From contig NZ_RJVJ01000002.1 in NCBI RefSeq assembly GCF_003751605.1, forward strand, positions 992,001 through 1,056,000: a DNA stretch of 64,000 nucleotides, written 5' to 3'. This document shows, in pieces, positions 45,038-53,307 of the stretch. The position numbers were made by a program, and so were the translations under genes. The notes beneath the pieces are model-generated. The model saw only the letters and a list, made by a program, of their open reading frames with translations. It searched no databases and had not been told where the DNA came from. The stretch comes from Kitasatospora cineracea (GTDB lineage Bacteria > Actinomycetota > Actinomycetes > Streptomycetales > Streptomycetaceae). Each line of letters begins with the position of its first letter. Position 1 is the stretch's first letter.

Positions 45038-46171
45038 TCAGCGGTGGCCGGTCACCAGGGCCTCGATCGCGGGGACGCTCGCGGCCGGGGTCGGCAGGGC
45101 CTCGTTCTCGGCGCGCAGGCGGGCCGCGGCGGCCCGCAGGACGGGGTCGGTGACCAGGCGGGTGAGCAGGGCGGTGTCGACGTCGGCGGAGCTTGAGCGC
45201 AGGCCCGCGCCGGCCGCGGCCAGGGTCTCGGCGACGATGAAGTTGTCGGCGCCCTGGGGCAGCACCAGCTGCGGGACGCCGGCCTGGAGGCCGGTGAGGG
45301 TGCTGCCGGAGCCGCCGTGGTGGACCACCGCGTCGCAGACCCGCAGCAGTTCCGCCAGCGGCACCCAGGGCAGCGGACGGACGTTGGCGGGCAGCGGGCC
45401 GAGCTCGCCGAGGTCGCCGCCGCCGACGGCGAGCAGGAACTCCGCGTCGACCCCGGCGGCGGCCGCCACCAGGCGGCCGATCGCGGCCAGCCCGTCCGTC
45501 CCGGCGATCACGGTGCCCAGCGTGACGGCGACCCGCGGCCGCGCCCCGCGGCGCAGCAGGTCGGCGGGCACGGTGCCGCCGCCGTTGTAGGGCAGGTAGC
45601 GCATCCGCAGCCCGCCGGCGTCGCCGCCGAGCGACTCGGGGACGATGTTCAGCGGGGTGGTGGCGGCCGGGCCCGCGACGCCGTGCTTCTCGTACAGGTC
45701 GGTGAAGTGGCCGGCCAGCCGGCCGGCCATGTCGAGGCCGGAGCTGAGGCCGAAGTTCTGCAGCGCGGCCGGGATGCCCAGCTTCGCGGCGACCAGCTGG
45801 GCGGACGCCAGGCAGGAGTCGTGCACCAGCAGGTCGGCGCCCCACTCCTCGGCGACGGCGAGCAGGCCGTCCACGGTGGCCCGGGAGGCGTGCGCGAAGG
45901 CGGCGGCCGCCAGGTCGAGGATCTGGTCCTGGGTCATGTGCGGCCGGGCGTAGCCGACGGACTCCCCGGCCGGGAGGACCGCCTCGAACGAGTCGCGCAG
46001 CGAACTGCCGTCGCCGATCTCGACGATCGGGAACCCGGCCTGGCGGAGCTGGTCGAAGGGCGCGGGTGAAGCGAACAGGACCTCGTGCCCGGCCGCCCGC
46101 AGGGCCTGCGCGGTCGGCACCATCGGGAACACATGGGTGGGCGCGGCCGGGCCGGTGAAGAGCATGCGCAC
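45038..46171 (-). CDS. GT1-family glycosyltransferase (macrolide/polyketide GT type)
   Basis: A 377-aa GT-B fold glycosyltransferase. The N-terminal acceptor domain begins MLFTGPAAPTHVFPMVPTAQALRAAGHEV. The C-terminal nucleotide-sugar domain contains LPWVPLAELLRVCDAVVHHGGSGSTLTG and GVPQLVLPQGADNF, the HHGGxGT signature of EryCIII/OleD-like enzymes. GTG 46171 has GGAG 6 nt upstream. No aglycone or deoxysugar genes adjoin it, so it may inactivate a xenobiotic or antibiotic rather than belong to a pathway. A TetR-type inverted repeat (46250-46268) in its leader supports inducible expression. Donor and acceptor are unknown. Confidence 0.85.
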   Translation of the reverse strand: MRMLFTGPAAPTHVFPMVPTAQALRAAGHEVLFASPAPFDQLRQAGFPIVEIGDGSSLRDSFEAVLPAGESVGYARPHMTQDQILDLAAAAFAHASRATVDGLLAVAEEWGADLLVHDSCLASAQLVAAKLGIPAALQNFGLSSGLDMAGRLAGHFTDLYEKHGVAGPAATTPLNIVPESLGGDAGGLRMRYLPYNGGGTVPADLLRRGARPRVAVTLGTVIAGTDGLAAIGRLVAAAAGVDAEFLLAVGGGDLGELGPLPANVRPLPWVPLAELLRVCDAVVHHGGSGSTLTGLQAGVPQLVLPQGADNFIVAETLAAAGAGLRSSSADVDTALLTRLVTDPVLRAAAARLRAENEALPTPAASVPAIEALVTGHR

Positions 46172-46249
46172 GGTGGTCTCCTCGTGTCTCGTCAGCAGAC
46201 GGAATCGCGTGGACGCGGGCCGTACCCGGACGACCGCGCCCGCTCCATT

Positions 46250-46268
46250 AACTGACGGATCCTCAGTT
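46250..46268 (-). promoter_or_regulatory. TetR-type inverted repeat before the glycosyltransferase
   Basis: AACTGACGGATCCTCAGTT: arms AACTGA and TCAGTT around a GGATCC centre, one inserted base short of a perfect palindrome. The layout is that of TetR-family operators. No tetR gene is in the window. Confidence 0.5.
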
Positions 46269-46473
46269 GACCTTCCCGGCACGATCGATAATCGGACGTT
46301 CTGTCACGCCCCTTGCCTTCCCGGCCCCGGTCTGCTCCCGTCCGCCGCCACTCCGGGTGAACCGTTGGTCAGCGGCAGGTGACGGCCGCGGCCCCGGCGA
46401 AGCGGCGGCGGCGCCTACGCCGCCGCGGCCGCCGGAGCGCCGCGACCGGTGCCCGGCAAACGACCGGATGCCG

Positions 46474-46499
46474 CCGCAGTCCCCCGGAGGGAACTGCGG
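46474..46499 (-). terminator. Terminator of the CBM2/Cip1-like gene
   Basis: CCGCAGT (46474-46480) pairs with ACTGCGG (46493-46499), extended by an internal C-run/G-run with one bulge. It is 16 nt past the stop codon. Confidence 0.55.
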
Positions 46500-46515
46500 G
46501 CGGGCGGGCGGCGGT

Positions 46516-47784
46516 TCAGCAGGAGATCGGCGCGGAACCCAGGGCCACGTCGTCGTACCAGAGGGTGTCGGCGCCGTTGCCGTAGGCCTCCCAGCCGAGG
46601 TCCAGGGTCACCGGCCGCGGGGCGGCGGTGCGGCTGAGCCACTGCTGGTCGATGTCCGCGGTGGGGACGCCGTCGTCGTGCAGGCCGGGCACCAGCCGGT
46701 CGTTCAGCCAGGTGTCCATGGACTGCTTGGTGGTGTCGACGGCGAAGCGGACGCAGACCCACTGGTTCACCGGCAGCGGCACGCTCTGCGCGACGCCGAC
46801 CGGGCTCTGCGCGGGCAGCGTCGCGTCGTCGGACTCCCGGTTCCACTGCAGGGCGCCGTTCTGGCCGCCCAGCCGCAGGTGCTTGTTGCCGTCGGCGGAG
46901 TCCGCCATGGTGACCATGGCGATGTGGTCGGCCGGCAGCGCGGTGGTGTGCCGCACCCAGTACCGGGCGTAGACCACCGGCCCGACGGCGGCGACGTTCG
47001 CGGTGGCGGCCGCGAACACGTGGTTGCAGTAGCCGGCCTGCCCGTTGACCCGCAGCGAACGCCCGCCGCTGTGGGCGACCGCGGTGTCGACGGTCACCGT
47101 CCCGGCGCCCGAGCAGTCGGGGGCGGCGACGGTCCAGTCACCGCTCAGGCTGCTGCCGCTCTGGTCCTCGAAGCCCGAGCAGACCACCGTCCCGGCCCCG
47201 GCGCAGCCGGTGGAGCCACTGGAGCTGGGCGACGGCGACGGCGACGAAGACGGACTGGACGACGGGGACGGGGACGGGGAGGAGGACGGGGACGGGCTGG
47301 GTGTCGGGGACGGTGTGGGCGTGGGCGAGGGGGTGCCCGAACCCCCTTGGCAGGAGGCGCCGTTGAAGGCGAAGTCGGCGGGGGCCGGGTCGCTGCCCGA
47401 CCAGGTGCCCTGCAGCCCGAAGGACACCGAACCCCCGCTCGCCACCGTCCCGTTGTAGCTCAGGCTGCTCGCCGTGACGGCGGTGCCGCTCTGGGCGAGC
47501 TGCGCGTTCCAGCCCGAGGTCACCTGCTGACCGGCCGCGAACGTCCAGCTCAGCTTCCAACTGCTGACTGCCGCACCCGCGTTGGTGACGGTCACCTGCG
47601 CGGTGAAGCCGCCCGTCCACTCGTTGCCCACCCAGGAGACCTGGCAGGCCGCACCACCCGCGCCCCAGGCCGGCGCCGGCCCCTGCCCGAATCCGGCCAG
47701 CAGTCCGAGCACCACCGCGAGGGCGGCGAGCACCGCTCCCCGTCCGCGCCGGCTTCCGTACGTCCTCGCTCCGTTGCGCACCAT
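46516..47784 (-). CDS. Secreted CBM2 protein with C-terminal Cip1-like beta-jelly-roll domain
   Basis: A 422-aa secreted protein. After a signal peptide (about 42 residues) comes a cellulose-binding CBM2 (about residues 45-145, with Trp-rich strands such as WTGGFTAQVTVTN and WKLSWTF). A Pro/Ser linker of about 45 residues leads to a domain of about 220 residues (VYARYWVRHTTALP, NGALQWNRESDD, DLGWEAYGNGADTLWYDDVALG). The last domain resembles Cip1, a cellulose-induced fungal and actinobacterial protein related to polysaccharide lyases; that call rests on memory and is moderate. It is downstream of the LPMO gene on the same strand, separated by a 21-bp hairpin. Confidence 0.7.
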   Translation of the reverse strand: MVRNGARTYGSRRGRGAVLAALAVVLGLLAGFGQGPAPAWGAGGAACQVSWVGNEWTGGFTAQVTVTNAGAAVSSWKLSWTFAAGQQVTSGWNAQLAQSGTAVTASSLSYNGTVASGGSVSFGLQGTWSGSDPAPADFAFNGASCQGGSGTPSPTPTPSPTPSPSPSSSPSPSPSSSPSSSPSPSPSSSGSTGCAGAGTVVCSGFEDQSGSSLSGDWTVAAPDCSGAGTVTVDTAVAHSGGRSLRVNGQAGYCNHVFAAATANVAAVGPVVYARYWVRHTTALPADHIAMVTMADSADGNKHLRLGGQNGALQWNRESDDATLPAQSPVGVAQSVPLPVNQWVCVRFAVDTTKQSMDTWLNDRLVPGLHDDGVPTADIDQQWLSRTAAPRPVTLDLGWEAYGNGADTLWYDDVALGSAPISC

Positions 47785-47830
47785 GTCGAACCTCCTCGTG
47801 TCGTCGGTTCCCGTCCGTGGGTCGTGCGGG

Positions 47831-47877
47831 CCCCGGGTCGGGGCCCGCCGCGGGCTGCGGCGGGCCCCGACCCGGGG
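47831..47877 (-). terminator. 21-bp perfect hairpin between LPMO and CBM2/Cip1-like genes
   Basis: Arms 47831-47851 and 47857-47877 are fully complementary with a 5-nt loop. This is the strongest stem in the window and lies 8 nt past the LPMO stop codon. Confidence 0.8.
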
Positions 47878-47884
47878 CGCGGGG

Positions 47885-49066
47885 TCACGCGGCGGTGCAG
47901 GAGATGGAGCCGGTCGGGAAGTTGTTGCCGGTGGAGTTGGCGGTGAAGCCCAGCGTGGTGCTGGAGTTCGCGGCGATCGTGCCGTTGTAGGCCGCGTTCT
48001 TCACCGTCACGTCGCTGCCCGAGGTGGTCAGCGCCCCGTTCCACAGGCTGGTGATGGTGGTGCCCGGGCCGGTCTGCCACTTCAGCGTCCAGGAGTTGAC
48101 CGGCGTCGCGTTGTGGTTCATCACCTCGACCGACGCCTGGAACCCGCCGCCCCAGGAGCCGACCACGCTGTACGTCGCCATGCAGCCGCTGCTCGGCATC
48201 GTCCCGCTGGGCGAGCTGCTCGGGGACGGCGAGGAGGACGGCGAGGAGGACGGCGAGGACGAGGCGCTCGGGGACGGGGAGGTCGACGGGCTCGCACTCG
48301 GGCTCGGGCTCGGGCTGGTGCCGGTGCTCGGGCTCGGGGAGGACGAGGAGGTCGGCAGGTGGATGCCGGTCACCTCGCCGTGGCCGCCGTCGAAGACCAG
48401 GTCGGAGCAGGAGAAGAAGTTCTCCTGGCTGTCCGAGCGCACCCACTGGATGAACATCTCGGCGGCGCCGCTGCGGCCCGACGGCAGGGTCAGGTTCCAG
48501 TAGTAGTGGCCGCCGTCGGCGCCGGGGCTGCCCACCTGCGGCGGGTTGGCGACGGTGGTGAGCAGGCCGAGGTCGGCCCAGGCCAGCGGGGTGGTCGGGG
48601 ACCAGCCTTGCTTGGTCAGGTAGACCCGGAACTCGCCGGGGTGGGCGGCCCAGTTGGAGTAGTCGACCTCGACGGTGGCGCCGGAGGTGAGGTGCGTCTT
48701 GGGCCAGTCGTCGCGGGCCGCGTTGAAGGCCGCGAAGTCGTACGGGGACTTGTTGCCGGCGCTGCACAGGGTGCCGTCGGGGACGTAGCCCTGGCCGCGG
48801 CCGCCCGCGTTGGAGTCGAGCACCGCGAACCAGTTGTAGAGCGGGGTCGTGCCGCCCTGCGCGACGGCGGCCTGGCAGGCCGGGTTGGTCGGCGTCAGCG
48901 CGCCGGTCCCGGTGAGCCCGTCCTGGTAGCACAGGTACGTGCGCGAGCCCGGGACGATCGCCACGCCGTGCGCGTTCGCCGGGGACAGCCCGAGCAGCAG
49001 CGCGCAGATCGTCGCGGCCGCGGTCGCCAGGGCCGCGACGATCGTGGAGGTCTTGCGTCGTGACAT
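47885..49066 (-). CDS. Secreted AA10 lytic polysaccharide monooxygenase with CBM2
   Basis: A 393-aa copper enzyme. The signal peptide ends ANA and the mature protein starts with His (HGVAIVPGSRTYLCYQ), the first ligand of the histidine brace. The second His is in NWAAHPGEFRVY. The catalytic domain (about 200 residues) ends at VFDGGHGEVTGIHLP. A long Ser/Pro linker and a C-terminal cellulose-binding CBM2 follow, the arrangement of cellulose-active actinobacterial LPMOs. A perfect CebR box upstream implies induction by cello-oligosaccharides, and the 11-bp palindrome TGAAACTTTCA abuts the start codon. It oxidatively cleaves crystalline cellulose; strict substrate choice is not provable here. 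Confidence 0.9.
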   Translation of the reverse strand: MSRRKTSTIVAALATAAATICALLLGLSPANAHGVAIVPGSRTYLCYQDGLTGTGALTPTNPACQAAVAQGGTTPLYNWFAVLDSNAGGRGQGYVPDGTLCSAGNKSPYDFAAFNAARDDWPKTHLTSGATVEVDYSNWAAHPGEFRVYLTKQGWSPTTPLAWADLGLLTTVANPPQVGSPGADGGHYYWNLTLPSGRSGAAEMFIQWVRSDSQENFFSCSDLVFDGGHGEVTGIHLPTSSSSPSPSTGTSPSPSPSASPSTSPSPSASSSPSSSPSSSPSPSSSPSGTMPSSGCMATYSVVGSWGGGFQASVEVMNHNATPVNSWTLKWQTGPGTTITSLWNGALTTSGSDVTVKNAAYNGTIAANSSTTLGFTANSTGNNFPTGSISCTAA

Positions 49067-49076
49067 GAAACTTTCA
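49066..49076 (-). promoter_or_regulatory. TGAAACTTTCA palindrome at the LPMO start codon
   Basis: A perfect 11-bp palindrome sharing the GAAACTTTC core with the xylan operators. It touches the first base of the LPMO ATG, which leaves only a weak Shine-Dalgarno sequence (GGTGGTGAAAG) within it. Confidence 0.45.
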
Positions 49077-49145
49077 CCACCTCGGTGGATGGGGCCCGCC
49101 CGTGCCGTCCCGGCCGGGCGAGCCGTCTGACTGGGGAAAAGCCAT

Positions 49146-49160
49146 GCTCATGCCATGAGC
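49146..49160. promoter_or_regulatory. 15-bp palindrome GCTCATG-C-CATGAGC
   Basis: Seven-bp arms around one base, 12 bp downstream of the CebR box relative to LPMO transcription. It is a second operator candidate or a short leader hairpin. Confidence 0.4.
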
Positions 49161-49171
49161 GAGGGGGCTCG

Positions 49172-49185
49172 TGGGAGCGCTCCCA
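49172..49185 (-). promoter_or_regulatory. Perfect CebR operator upstream of the LPMO gene
   Basis: TGGGAGCGCTCCCA is an exact match to the CebR box that controls cellulose-utilisation genes in Streptomyces and is relieved by cellobiose/cellotriose. TTGACA on the minus strand (49204-49209) gives a -35 element, placing the box over the -10 region. Confidence 0.8.
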
Positions 49186-49364
49186 GGGCTCAAGGTAACG
49201 GGCTGTCAAGGGCGTGTAAACGGGGTGGCCCGCCGACCGTGAAAGGTTCAAGTCCCTTCCTCGGGAAGGATGTTGAAAACCACGGCGGCGAAGCCCGCCA
49301 CCCGCGCCGACCCGGCGCCCCCGCGCTCCCCCGAACCCGCCCGGACCCGCTGGGATTCCACATG

Positions 49365-49370
49365 TATCCT
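49365..49370 (+). promoter_or_regulatory. Possible -10 element of a leaderless dsbA transcript
   Basis: TATCCT ends 6 nt before GTG 49377. The -35 region (CGGACC) is weak. Confidence 0.3.
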
Positions 49371-49376
49371 AGTTGG

Positions 49377-50153
49377 GTGCCGGATTACCGATCCTCTGCT
49401 GCCCTGGAAGCCCTGGAGCGCCGCCTGCGCCACTCCCGCCTCCTGAACGTCGTCCTCGCCGCCGTCTGCGTGTTCCTCCTGGTCGTCGCGCTGGCCGGCG
49501 GCGGCTCCCGCAAGGTGGCCGGGTCCGTCCCGGCCCCCGCGGCCACCGGCGGCGCGAGCGCCGGCGCCACCGCGCAACGGACCACCGCCGCCGACTCGTT
49601 GGCCCGGCGCGACCCGGCGGACCGGATGGCGCTGGGCCCGGCCGACGCGCCGGTGGTCATGGTCGAGTACGCGGACCTGCGCTGCCCGTACTGCGCGCTG
49701 TTCAGCCAGCAGACGCTGCCCGCGCTGCTGTCCGAGTACGTCGACACCGGCAGGGTCCGCTACGAGTTCCGCGACCTGGCGTTCTTCGGCGACCAGTCGG
49801 TGGACGGCGCGGTCGCGCTGCACGCCGCGGCCGACCAGGGGCGGTTCCGGGAGTACCTGACCACCCTGTACGGCGCCGCCCCCGACCACGGGCACCCCGA
49901 CCTGCCGAAGGAGAAGCTGCTCGGCTTCGCCCGCACCGCGGGGGTCCCGGACCTGGCGGCCTTCGAGACCGCGCTCGGCGACGCCGACCTGCGCGCCGCC
50001 GTGACCACCGCGACCGAGCAGGCCCAGGGCCTGGGCGTCACCAGCGTCCCGTTCTTCGTGGTCGGCGACCGGGTGCTGTCCGGCGCGCAGCCCGCCGACG
50101 CGTTCCGCGAACTGCTCGACGGCGCGCTGGCGAAGGCGGGCGGCACCCGGTGA
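49377..50153 (+). CDS. Membrane-anchored DsbA-type thioredoxin-fold oxidoreductase
   Basis: A 258-aa protein. One N-terminal membrane anchor (VVLAAVCVFLLVVALAG) is followed by an Ala/Gly-rich spacer and an extracytoplasmic DsbA-like domain. The active site is CPYC in EYADLRCPYCALFSQQ, and the cis-Pro loop is GVTSVPFFVVGD. It would form or shuffle disulfides in exported proteins. The first in-frame ATG (49362) has no ribosome binding site. GTG 49377 sits 7 nt after a TATCCT element and may be leaderless. The stop overlaps the start of a CcdA-like electron-transfer gene, its probable redox partner. Confidence 0.85.
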   Translation: MPDYRSSAALEALERRLRHSRLLNVVLAAVCVFLLVVALAGGGSRKVAGSVPAPAATGGASAGATAQRTTAADSLARRDPADRMALGPADAPVVMVEYADLRCPYCALFSQQTLPALLSEYVDTGRVRYEFRDLAFFGDQSVDGAVALHAAADQGRFREYLTTLYGAAPDHGHPDLPKEKLLGFARTAGVPDLAAFETALGDADLRAAVTTATEQAQGLGVTSVPFFVVGDRVLSGAQPADAFRELLDGALAKAGGTR

Positions 50154-50968
50154 ACATCGGCTTCGCCGGGGCCCTGGCCGGCGGCGTGCTGACCCTGCTC
50201 AGCCCGTGCTCGGTGATGCTGCTGCCCGCGTTCTTCGCCTACGCCTTCACCGCGCCGGGCCGCCTGGTCGCCCGCACCGGGGTCTTCTACCTGGGCCTGC
50301 TGGCCACCCTGGTGCCGGTCGGCGTGCTGGCCGGCGGCCTGGGCGCCGTCGTCGCCGAGCACCGCGGCCTGCTGGTGGGCACCGCCTCCTGGACGGTGAT
50401 CGCCCTCGGCCTGGTGCAGCTGGCCGGCCTGACCCTGCCGGCGCTCGGGCGGACCCGCACCGGCGACCTGACCTCGAACCTGTCGGTGTTCCTGCTGGGC
50501 AGCGTGTACGGGGTGGCGGGGGTGTGCGCGGGGCCGGTGCTGGGCTCGGTGCTCGCGCTGGCCGCGCTCGGCGGCACGCCCCTGTACGGCGGCACCGTGC
50601 TGGCGGTGTTCGCGTTCGGCATGGTCGTGCCGCTGTTCCTGCTGGCGCTGGCCTGGCCGCGGCTGCCGTGGGTGCGCCGCGCGGTGCGCCCGCGCGAGGT
50701 GCGGATCGGCCGGTGGCGCAACACGGTGACCCAACTCGTCGGCGGGGCGCTGGGCGTGGCCCTGGGCGTGCTGCTGCTGGCCACCGACGGGACGACCGCG
50801 CTGGGCGGGTTCCTCGGGGCGTCCGAGCAGTTCGCGGTGGAGACCCGGACCCTCGACGGGGCCGCGTCCGTGCCCGACCTGGCGGTGGTCGGGGCGGCCG
50901 TCCTGGTGCTGGGCGCCGCCCGGCTCCTGCACCGCCGCCGCGCCCGGGCCGCCGCGCCACGGCGTTGA
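50150..50968 (+). CDS. CcdA/DsbD-like membrane thiol-disulfide transporter
   Basis: A 272-aa membrane protein with six to seven spans. The hallmark LSPCSVMLLPAFFAY near the N-terminus and GVCAGPVLGSVLALAA in the fourth segment each place one redox Cys, the pair that passes electrons across the membrane in CcdA/DsbD. The GTG start overlaps the DsbA-type stop (GTGA), so both form an operon. It probably recycles or reduces the partner thioredoxin-fold protein. Involvement in cytochrome c maturation is possible, but no cytochrome genes are nearby. Confidence 0.85.
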   Translation: MNIGFAGALAGGVLTLLSPCSVMLLPAFFAYAFTAPGRLVARTGVFYLGLLATLVPVGVLAGGLGAVVAEHRGLLVGTASWTVIALGLVQLAGLTLPALGRTRTGDLTSNLSVFLLGSVYGVAGVCAGPVLGSVLALAALGGTPLYGGTVLAVFAFGMVVPLFLLALAWPRLPWVRRAVRPREVRIGRWRNTVTQLVGGALGVALGVLLLATDGTTALGGFLGASEQFAVETRTLDGAASVPDLAVVGAAVLVLGAARLLHRRRARAAAPRR

Positions 50969-51033
50969 CGGGCGGACGCGCCGGGTGCCCGCCCGGTCGT
51001 CCGGCCGGCTCCGGGTCGGGGAAGATGGGGGCC

Positions 51034-51681
51034 ATGTCGACAAGCGAGAGCGCCTCCGAGCGGGCCTACGCCGCCCTCCGGACCGGCATCCTGGACGGGA
51101 CGCACCGGCCCGGGACGATGCTCGGCGAGGCCGGCCTCGCCGCCGAACTCGGCCTCAGCCGCACCCCCGTGCGGGCCGCCCTCGCCCGCCTCCAGGACGA
51201 GGGCTGGATCACCGTGTACCCCAAGCGCGGCGCCCTGGTCCGCGGCCTGGACGGCAAGGACGTCCAGGACCTCGCCGACGCCCGGCTGATCCTGGAGAGC
51301 ACCGCCGTCCAGCGCACCACCCCCGAACGCCGGGCCGCCCTCGCCGCCCGGCTGGGGACCGAAGTCGACCGCCAGGAGAGCGTGTTGGCCGACGGCGACC
51401 TGCCCGGCTTCATCGAACTCACGGTGGCCTTCCACCGCTCCTTCGTCGAGGCCGCCGGCAACCAGGTCCTGCTGGAGCTGAACGACCGCCTCGCCGACCG
51501 GCAGCGCTTCCTGCTGTTCAGCTACGGCGGGCAGCTGATGGAGCGTTGCGCCGACATCATCGCCGAGCACCGCGCCCTGGTCGCCCGCCTCGCCGCCGAC
51601 GACATCCAGGGCTTCTCCGACATCCTGCGCTCGCACGTCGGCGACACCTACGGCTTCGACCTGCGCCACCTGCGGGTCTGA
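51034..51681 (+). CDS. GntR-family regulator, FadR/FCD subgroup
   Basis: A 215-aa regulator. The winged helix is ERAYAALRTGILDGTHRPGTMLGEAGLAAELGLSRTPVRAAL, and the C-terminal all-helical FCD ligand domain includes FHRSFVEAAGN (metal-binding-type His), RQRFLLF and EHRALVARLAADD. Such proteins usually respond to small organic acids. It stands alone 65 bp after ccdA. The closest convergent neighbour is a flavin monooxygenase whose stop is 7 bp away, but a regulatory link is not shown. ATG 51034 gives a complete domain; its leader is short and purine-rich. Confidence 0.85.
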   Translation: MSTSESASERAYAALRTGILDGTHRPGTMLGEAGLAAELGLSRTPVRAALARLQDEGWITVYPKRGALVRGLDGKDVQDLADARLILESTAVQRTTPERRAALAARLGTEVDRQESVLADGDLPGFIELTVAFHRSFVEAAGNQVLLELNDRLADRQRFLLFSYGGQLMERCADIIAEHRALVARLAADDIQGFSDILRSHVGDTYGFDLRHLRV

Positions 51682-51688
51682 CCCGCCG

Positions 51689-53179
51689 TCACACCACCGC
51701 CCCCGCCCTGGAGCAGTGCAGCTCCGGGTCGGCGACGCTGCCGGTGCGCAGCAGGGCGACGTCGCCGCGGTAGTCCATCGAGGTCAGCCACGGCATCCGG
51801 TCGCCCTGGCGGGGCAGCGAGTCGACGGCGCGCCGGACGTACCCGGCGCCGAAGTCCAGGAACGGGCGGGTCGGCATCGCCGGGTCCGCGGGCTCGGGGC
51901 GGCAGACGTCGTGGCCGTGGGCGTCCAGGTGGGCCAGCAGGCGGCAGAAGTGCTCGCACAGCAGGCCGATCTTCAGCGTCCAGGAGGAGTTGGTGTAGCC
52001 GATGGCGAAGGCGAAGTTGGGGACGCCGGAGAGCATCATGCCCTTGTAGGCGAGGGTGTCGGCGAGACGCACCTCCCGGCCGTCGACGGTCAGCTCCAGG
52101 CCGCCGAACGCCTGCACGTTCAGACCGGTGGCGGTGACGATCACGTCCGCCTCCAGTTCCCGCCCGGACTCCAGCCGGACGCCGGTCTCGGTGAAGGTCT
52201 CGATCCGGTCGGTGACCACCGAGGCCCGGCCGGCGCGGATCGCGGCGAACAGGTCGCCGTCGGGGACCGCGCACAGCCGCTGGTCCCACGGGTCGTACGG
52301 CGGGTTGAAGTGCTCGTCGACGGGGTAACCGGCGGGCAGCCGGCGGGTGTTGACCCAGCGGATGATCCGCCGGGCGGCCTGCGGGTGGCGCCGGCAGAAG
52401 CTCCACACCAGGCGCTGCTGGGCGATGTTCTTGCGCCGGGTCAGCGCGTAGCCGCGGCGCGGGCCGAACAGCCGCTTCAGCGCGTTGGCGACCGGGTCCT
52501 TGCGGGAGACCGGCATGACGTAGGTCGGGGTGCGCTGCAGCATGGTGACGTGCCCGGCGGTGGCGGCCATCGCGGGGACGACGGTGACGGCGGTGGCGCC
52601 GCTGCCGATCACCAGGACGCGCTTGCCCGCGTGGTCCAGGTCGGCGGGCCAGTGCTGCGGGTGCACGACGGTGCCGGTGTAGCGCTCGCGGCCGGCGAAC
52701 TCCGGGGTGTGGCCCTGGTCGTAGCGGTAGTAGCCGCCCGCGCTGAACAGCCAGCCGCAGGTCAGCACGGTGCGCTCACCGGTGTCGGTGCGCTCCACCT
52801 CGACGCTCCAGCGGGCCGTCGCGGTGGACCAGGACGCGCCGAGCACCTTGTGGTGGTAGCGGATGTGCGGGTCGATGCCGTTCTCGGCGGCGGCCTGGCG
52901 CAGGTAGGCCAGGATCCGGGGGGCGTCGGCGATCGACTGCTCGTCGCGCCAGGGCTTGAACTCGTAGCCGAAGGTGTGCAGGTCCGAGTCCGAGCGGATC
53001 CCGGGGTAGCGGAACAGGTCCCACGTCCCGCCGGAGGCCGCGCGCGCCTCCAGGACCGCGAAGCTCTTCGCGGGCAGTTCGGTCTTCAGGTACCGGGCGG
53101 CGCCGATGCCCGATATCCCGGCACCGACGACGAGGACGTCGAGGTGCTCGGCGTCGGCACTGGCAGCGGACGGGGACAC
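51689..53179 (-). CDS. Flavin-containing monooxygenase, Baeyer-Villiger type
   Basis: A 496-aa cytosolic FAD/NADPH enzyme. The FAD Rossmann motif GAGISGIGAARYL is near the N-terminus. The Baeyer-Villiger fingerprint appears as YTGTVVHPQHWP, followed by the NADPH motif VLVIGSGATAVTVVP. GGTWDLFRYPGIRSDSD is the typical FMO/BVMO block. GTG 53179 with GGAG 6 nt upstream was preferred over the longer frame to 53284, which enters the divergent promoter. It likely oxidises ketones or aldehydes to esters; some relatives act on sulfur or nitrogen. The divergent PucR-type gene may regulate it. Confidence 0.88.
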   Translation of the reverse strand: MSPSAASADAEHLDVLVVGAGISGIGAARYLKTELPAKSFAVLEARAASGGTWDLFRYPGIRSDSDLHTFGYEFKPWRDEQSIADAPRILAYLRQAAAENGIDPHIRYHHKVLGASWSTATARWSVEVERTDTGERTVLTCGWLFSAGGYYRYDQGHTPEFAGRERYTGTVVHPQHWPADLDHAGKRVLVIGSGATAVTVVPAMAATAGHVTMLQRTPTYVMPVSRKDPVANALKRLFGPRRGYALTRRKNIAQQRLVWSFCRRHPQAARRIIRWVNTRRLPAGYPVDEHFNPPYDPWDQRLCAVPDGDLFAAIRAGRASVVTDRIETFTETGVRLESGRELEADVIVTATGLNVQAFGGLELTVDGREVRLADTLAYKGMMLSGVPNFAFAIGYTNSSWTLKIGLLCEHFCRLLAHLDAHGHDVCRPEPADPAMPTRPFLDFGAGYVRRAVDSLPRQGDRMPWLTSMDYRGDVALLRTGSVADPELHCSRAGAVV

Positions 53180-53272
53180 GGGCGGCTCCGGGGGCGTCGG
53201 CGGGCGGACGGGTTCATCGTGCTGCCGCCGCGCCCGCCCCGGCAATGTGCGAACCGCACCCTCCAGGCCCTC

Positions 53273-53300
53273 TTGAGTGGGCATGGTGCACCACTACGAT
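53273..53300 (+). promoter_or_regulatory. Promoter of a leaderless regulator gene
   Basis: TTGAGT, 16 nt, TACGAT (53295-53300), then 7 nt to the ATG at 53308. The transcription start should coincide with the A of the start codon. Confidence 0.6.
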
Positions 53301-53307
53301 GGGCCGC

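Larger units (their letters stand above)
46172..46515. other. 344-bp spacer upstream of the glycosyltransferase
   Basis: No gene. It contains the TetR-type inverted repeat (46250-46268), an AT-richer patch near 46285, a GC-only hairpin region near 46404-46428, and the terminator of the next gene (46474-46499). Confidence 0.6.

Noticed and set aside
47225..47330. Short repeated GGCGACGGGGACGG-like units, possible repeat array
   Set aside because: They encode the Pro/Ser linker of the CBM2 protein in frame and are protein-driven, not a CRISPR or regulatory array.
49226..49260. GGTTCAAGTCCC near 49245, resembling a tRNA T-arm
   Set aside because: No acceptor, D or anticodon arm can be folded around it, so it is not a tRNA.
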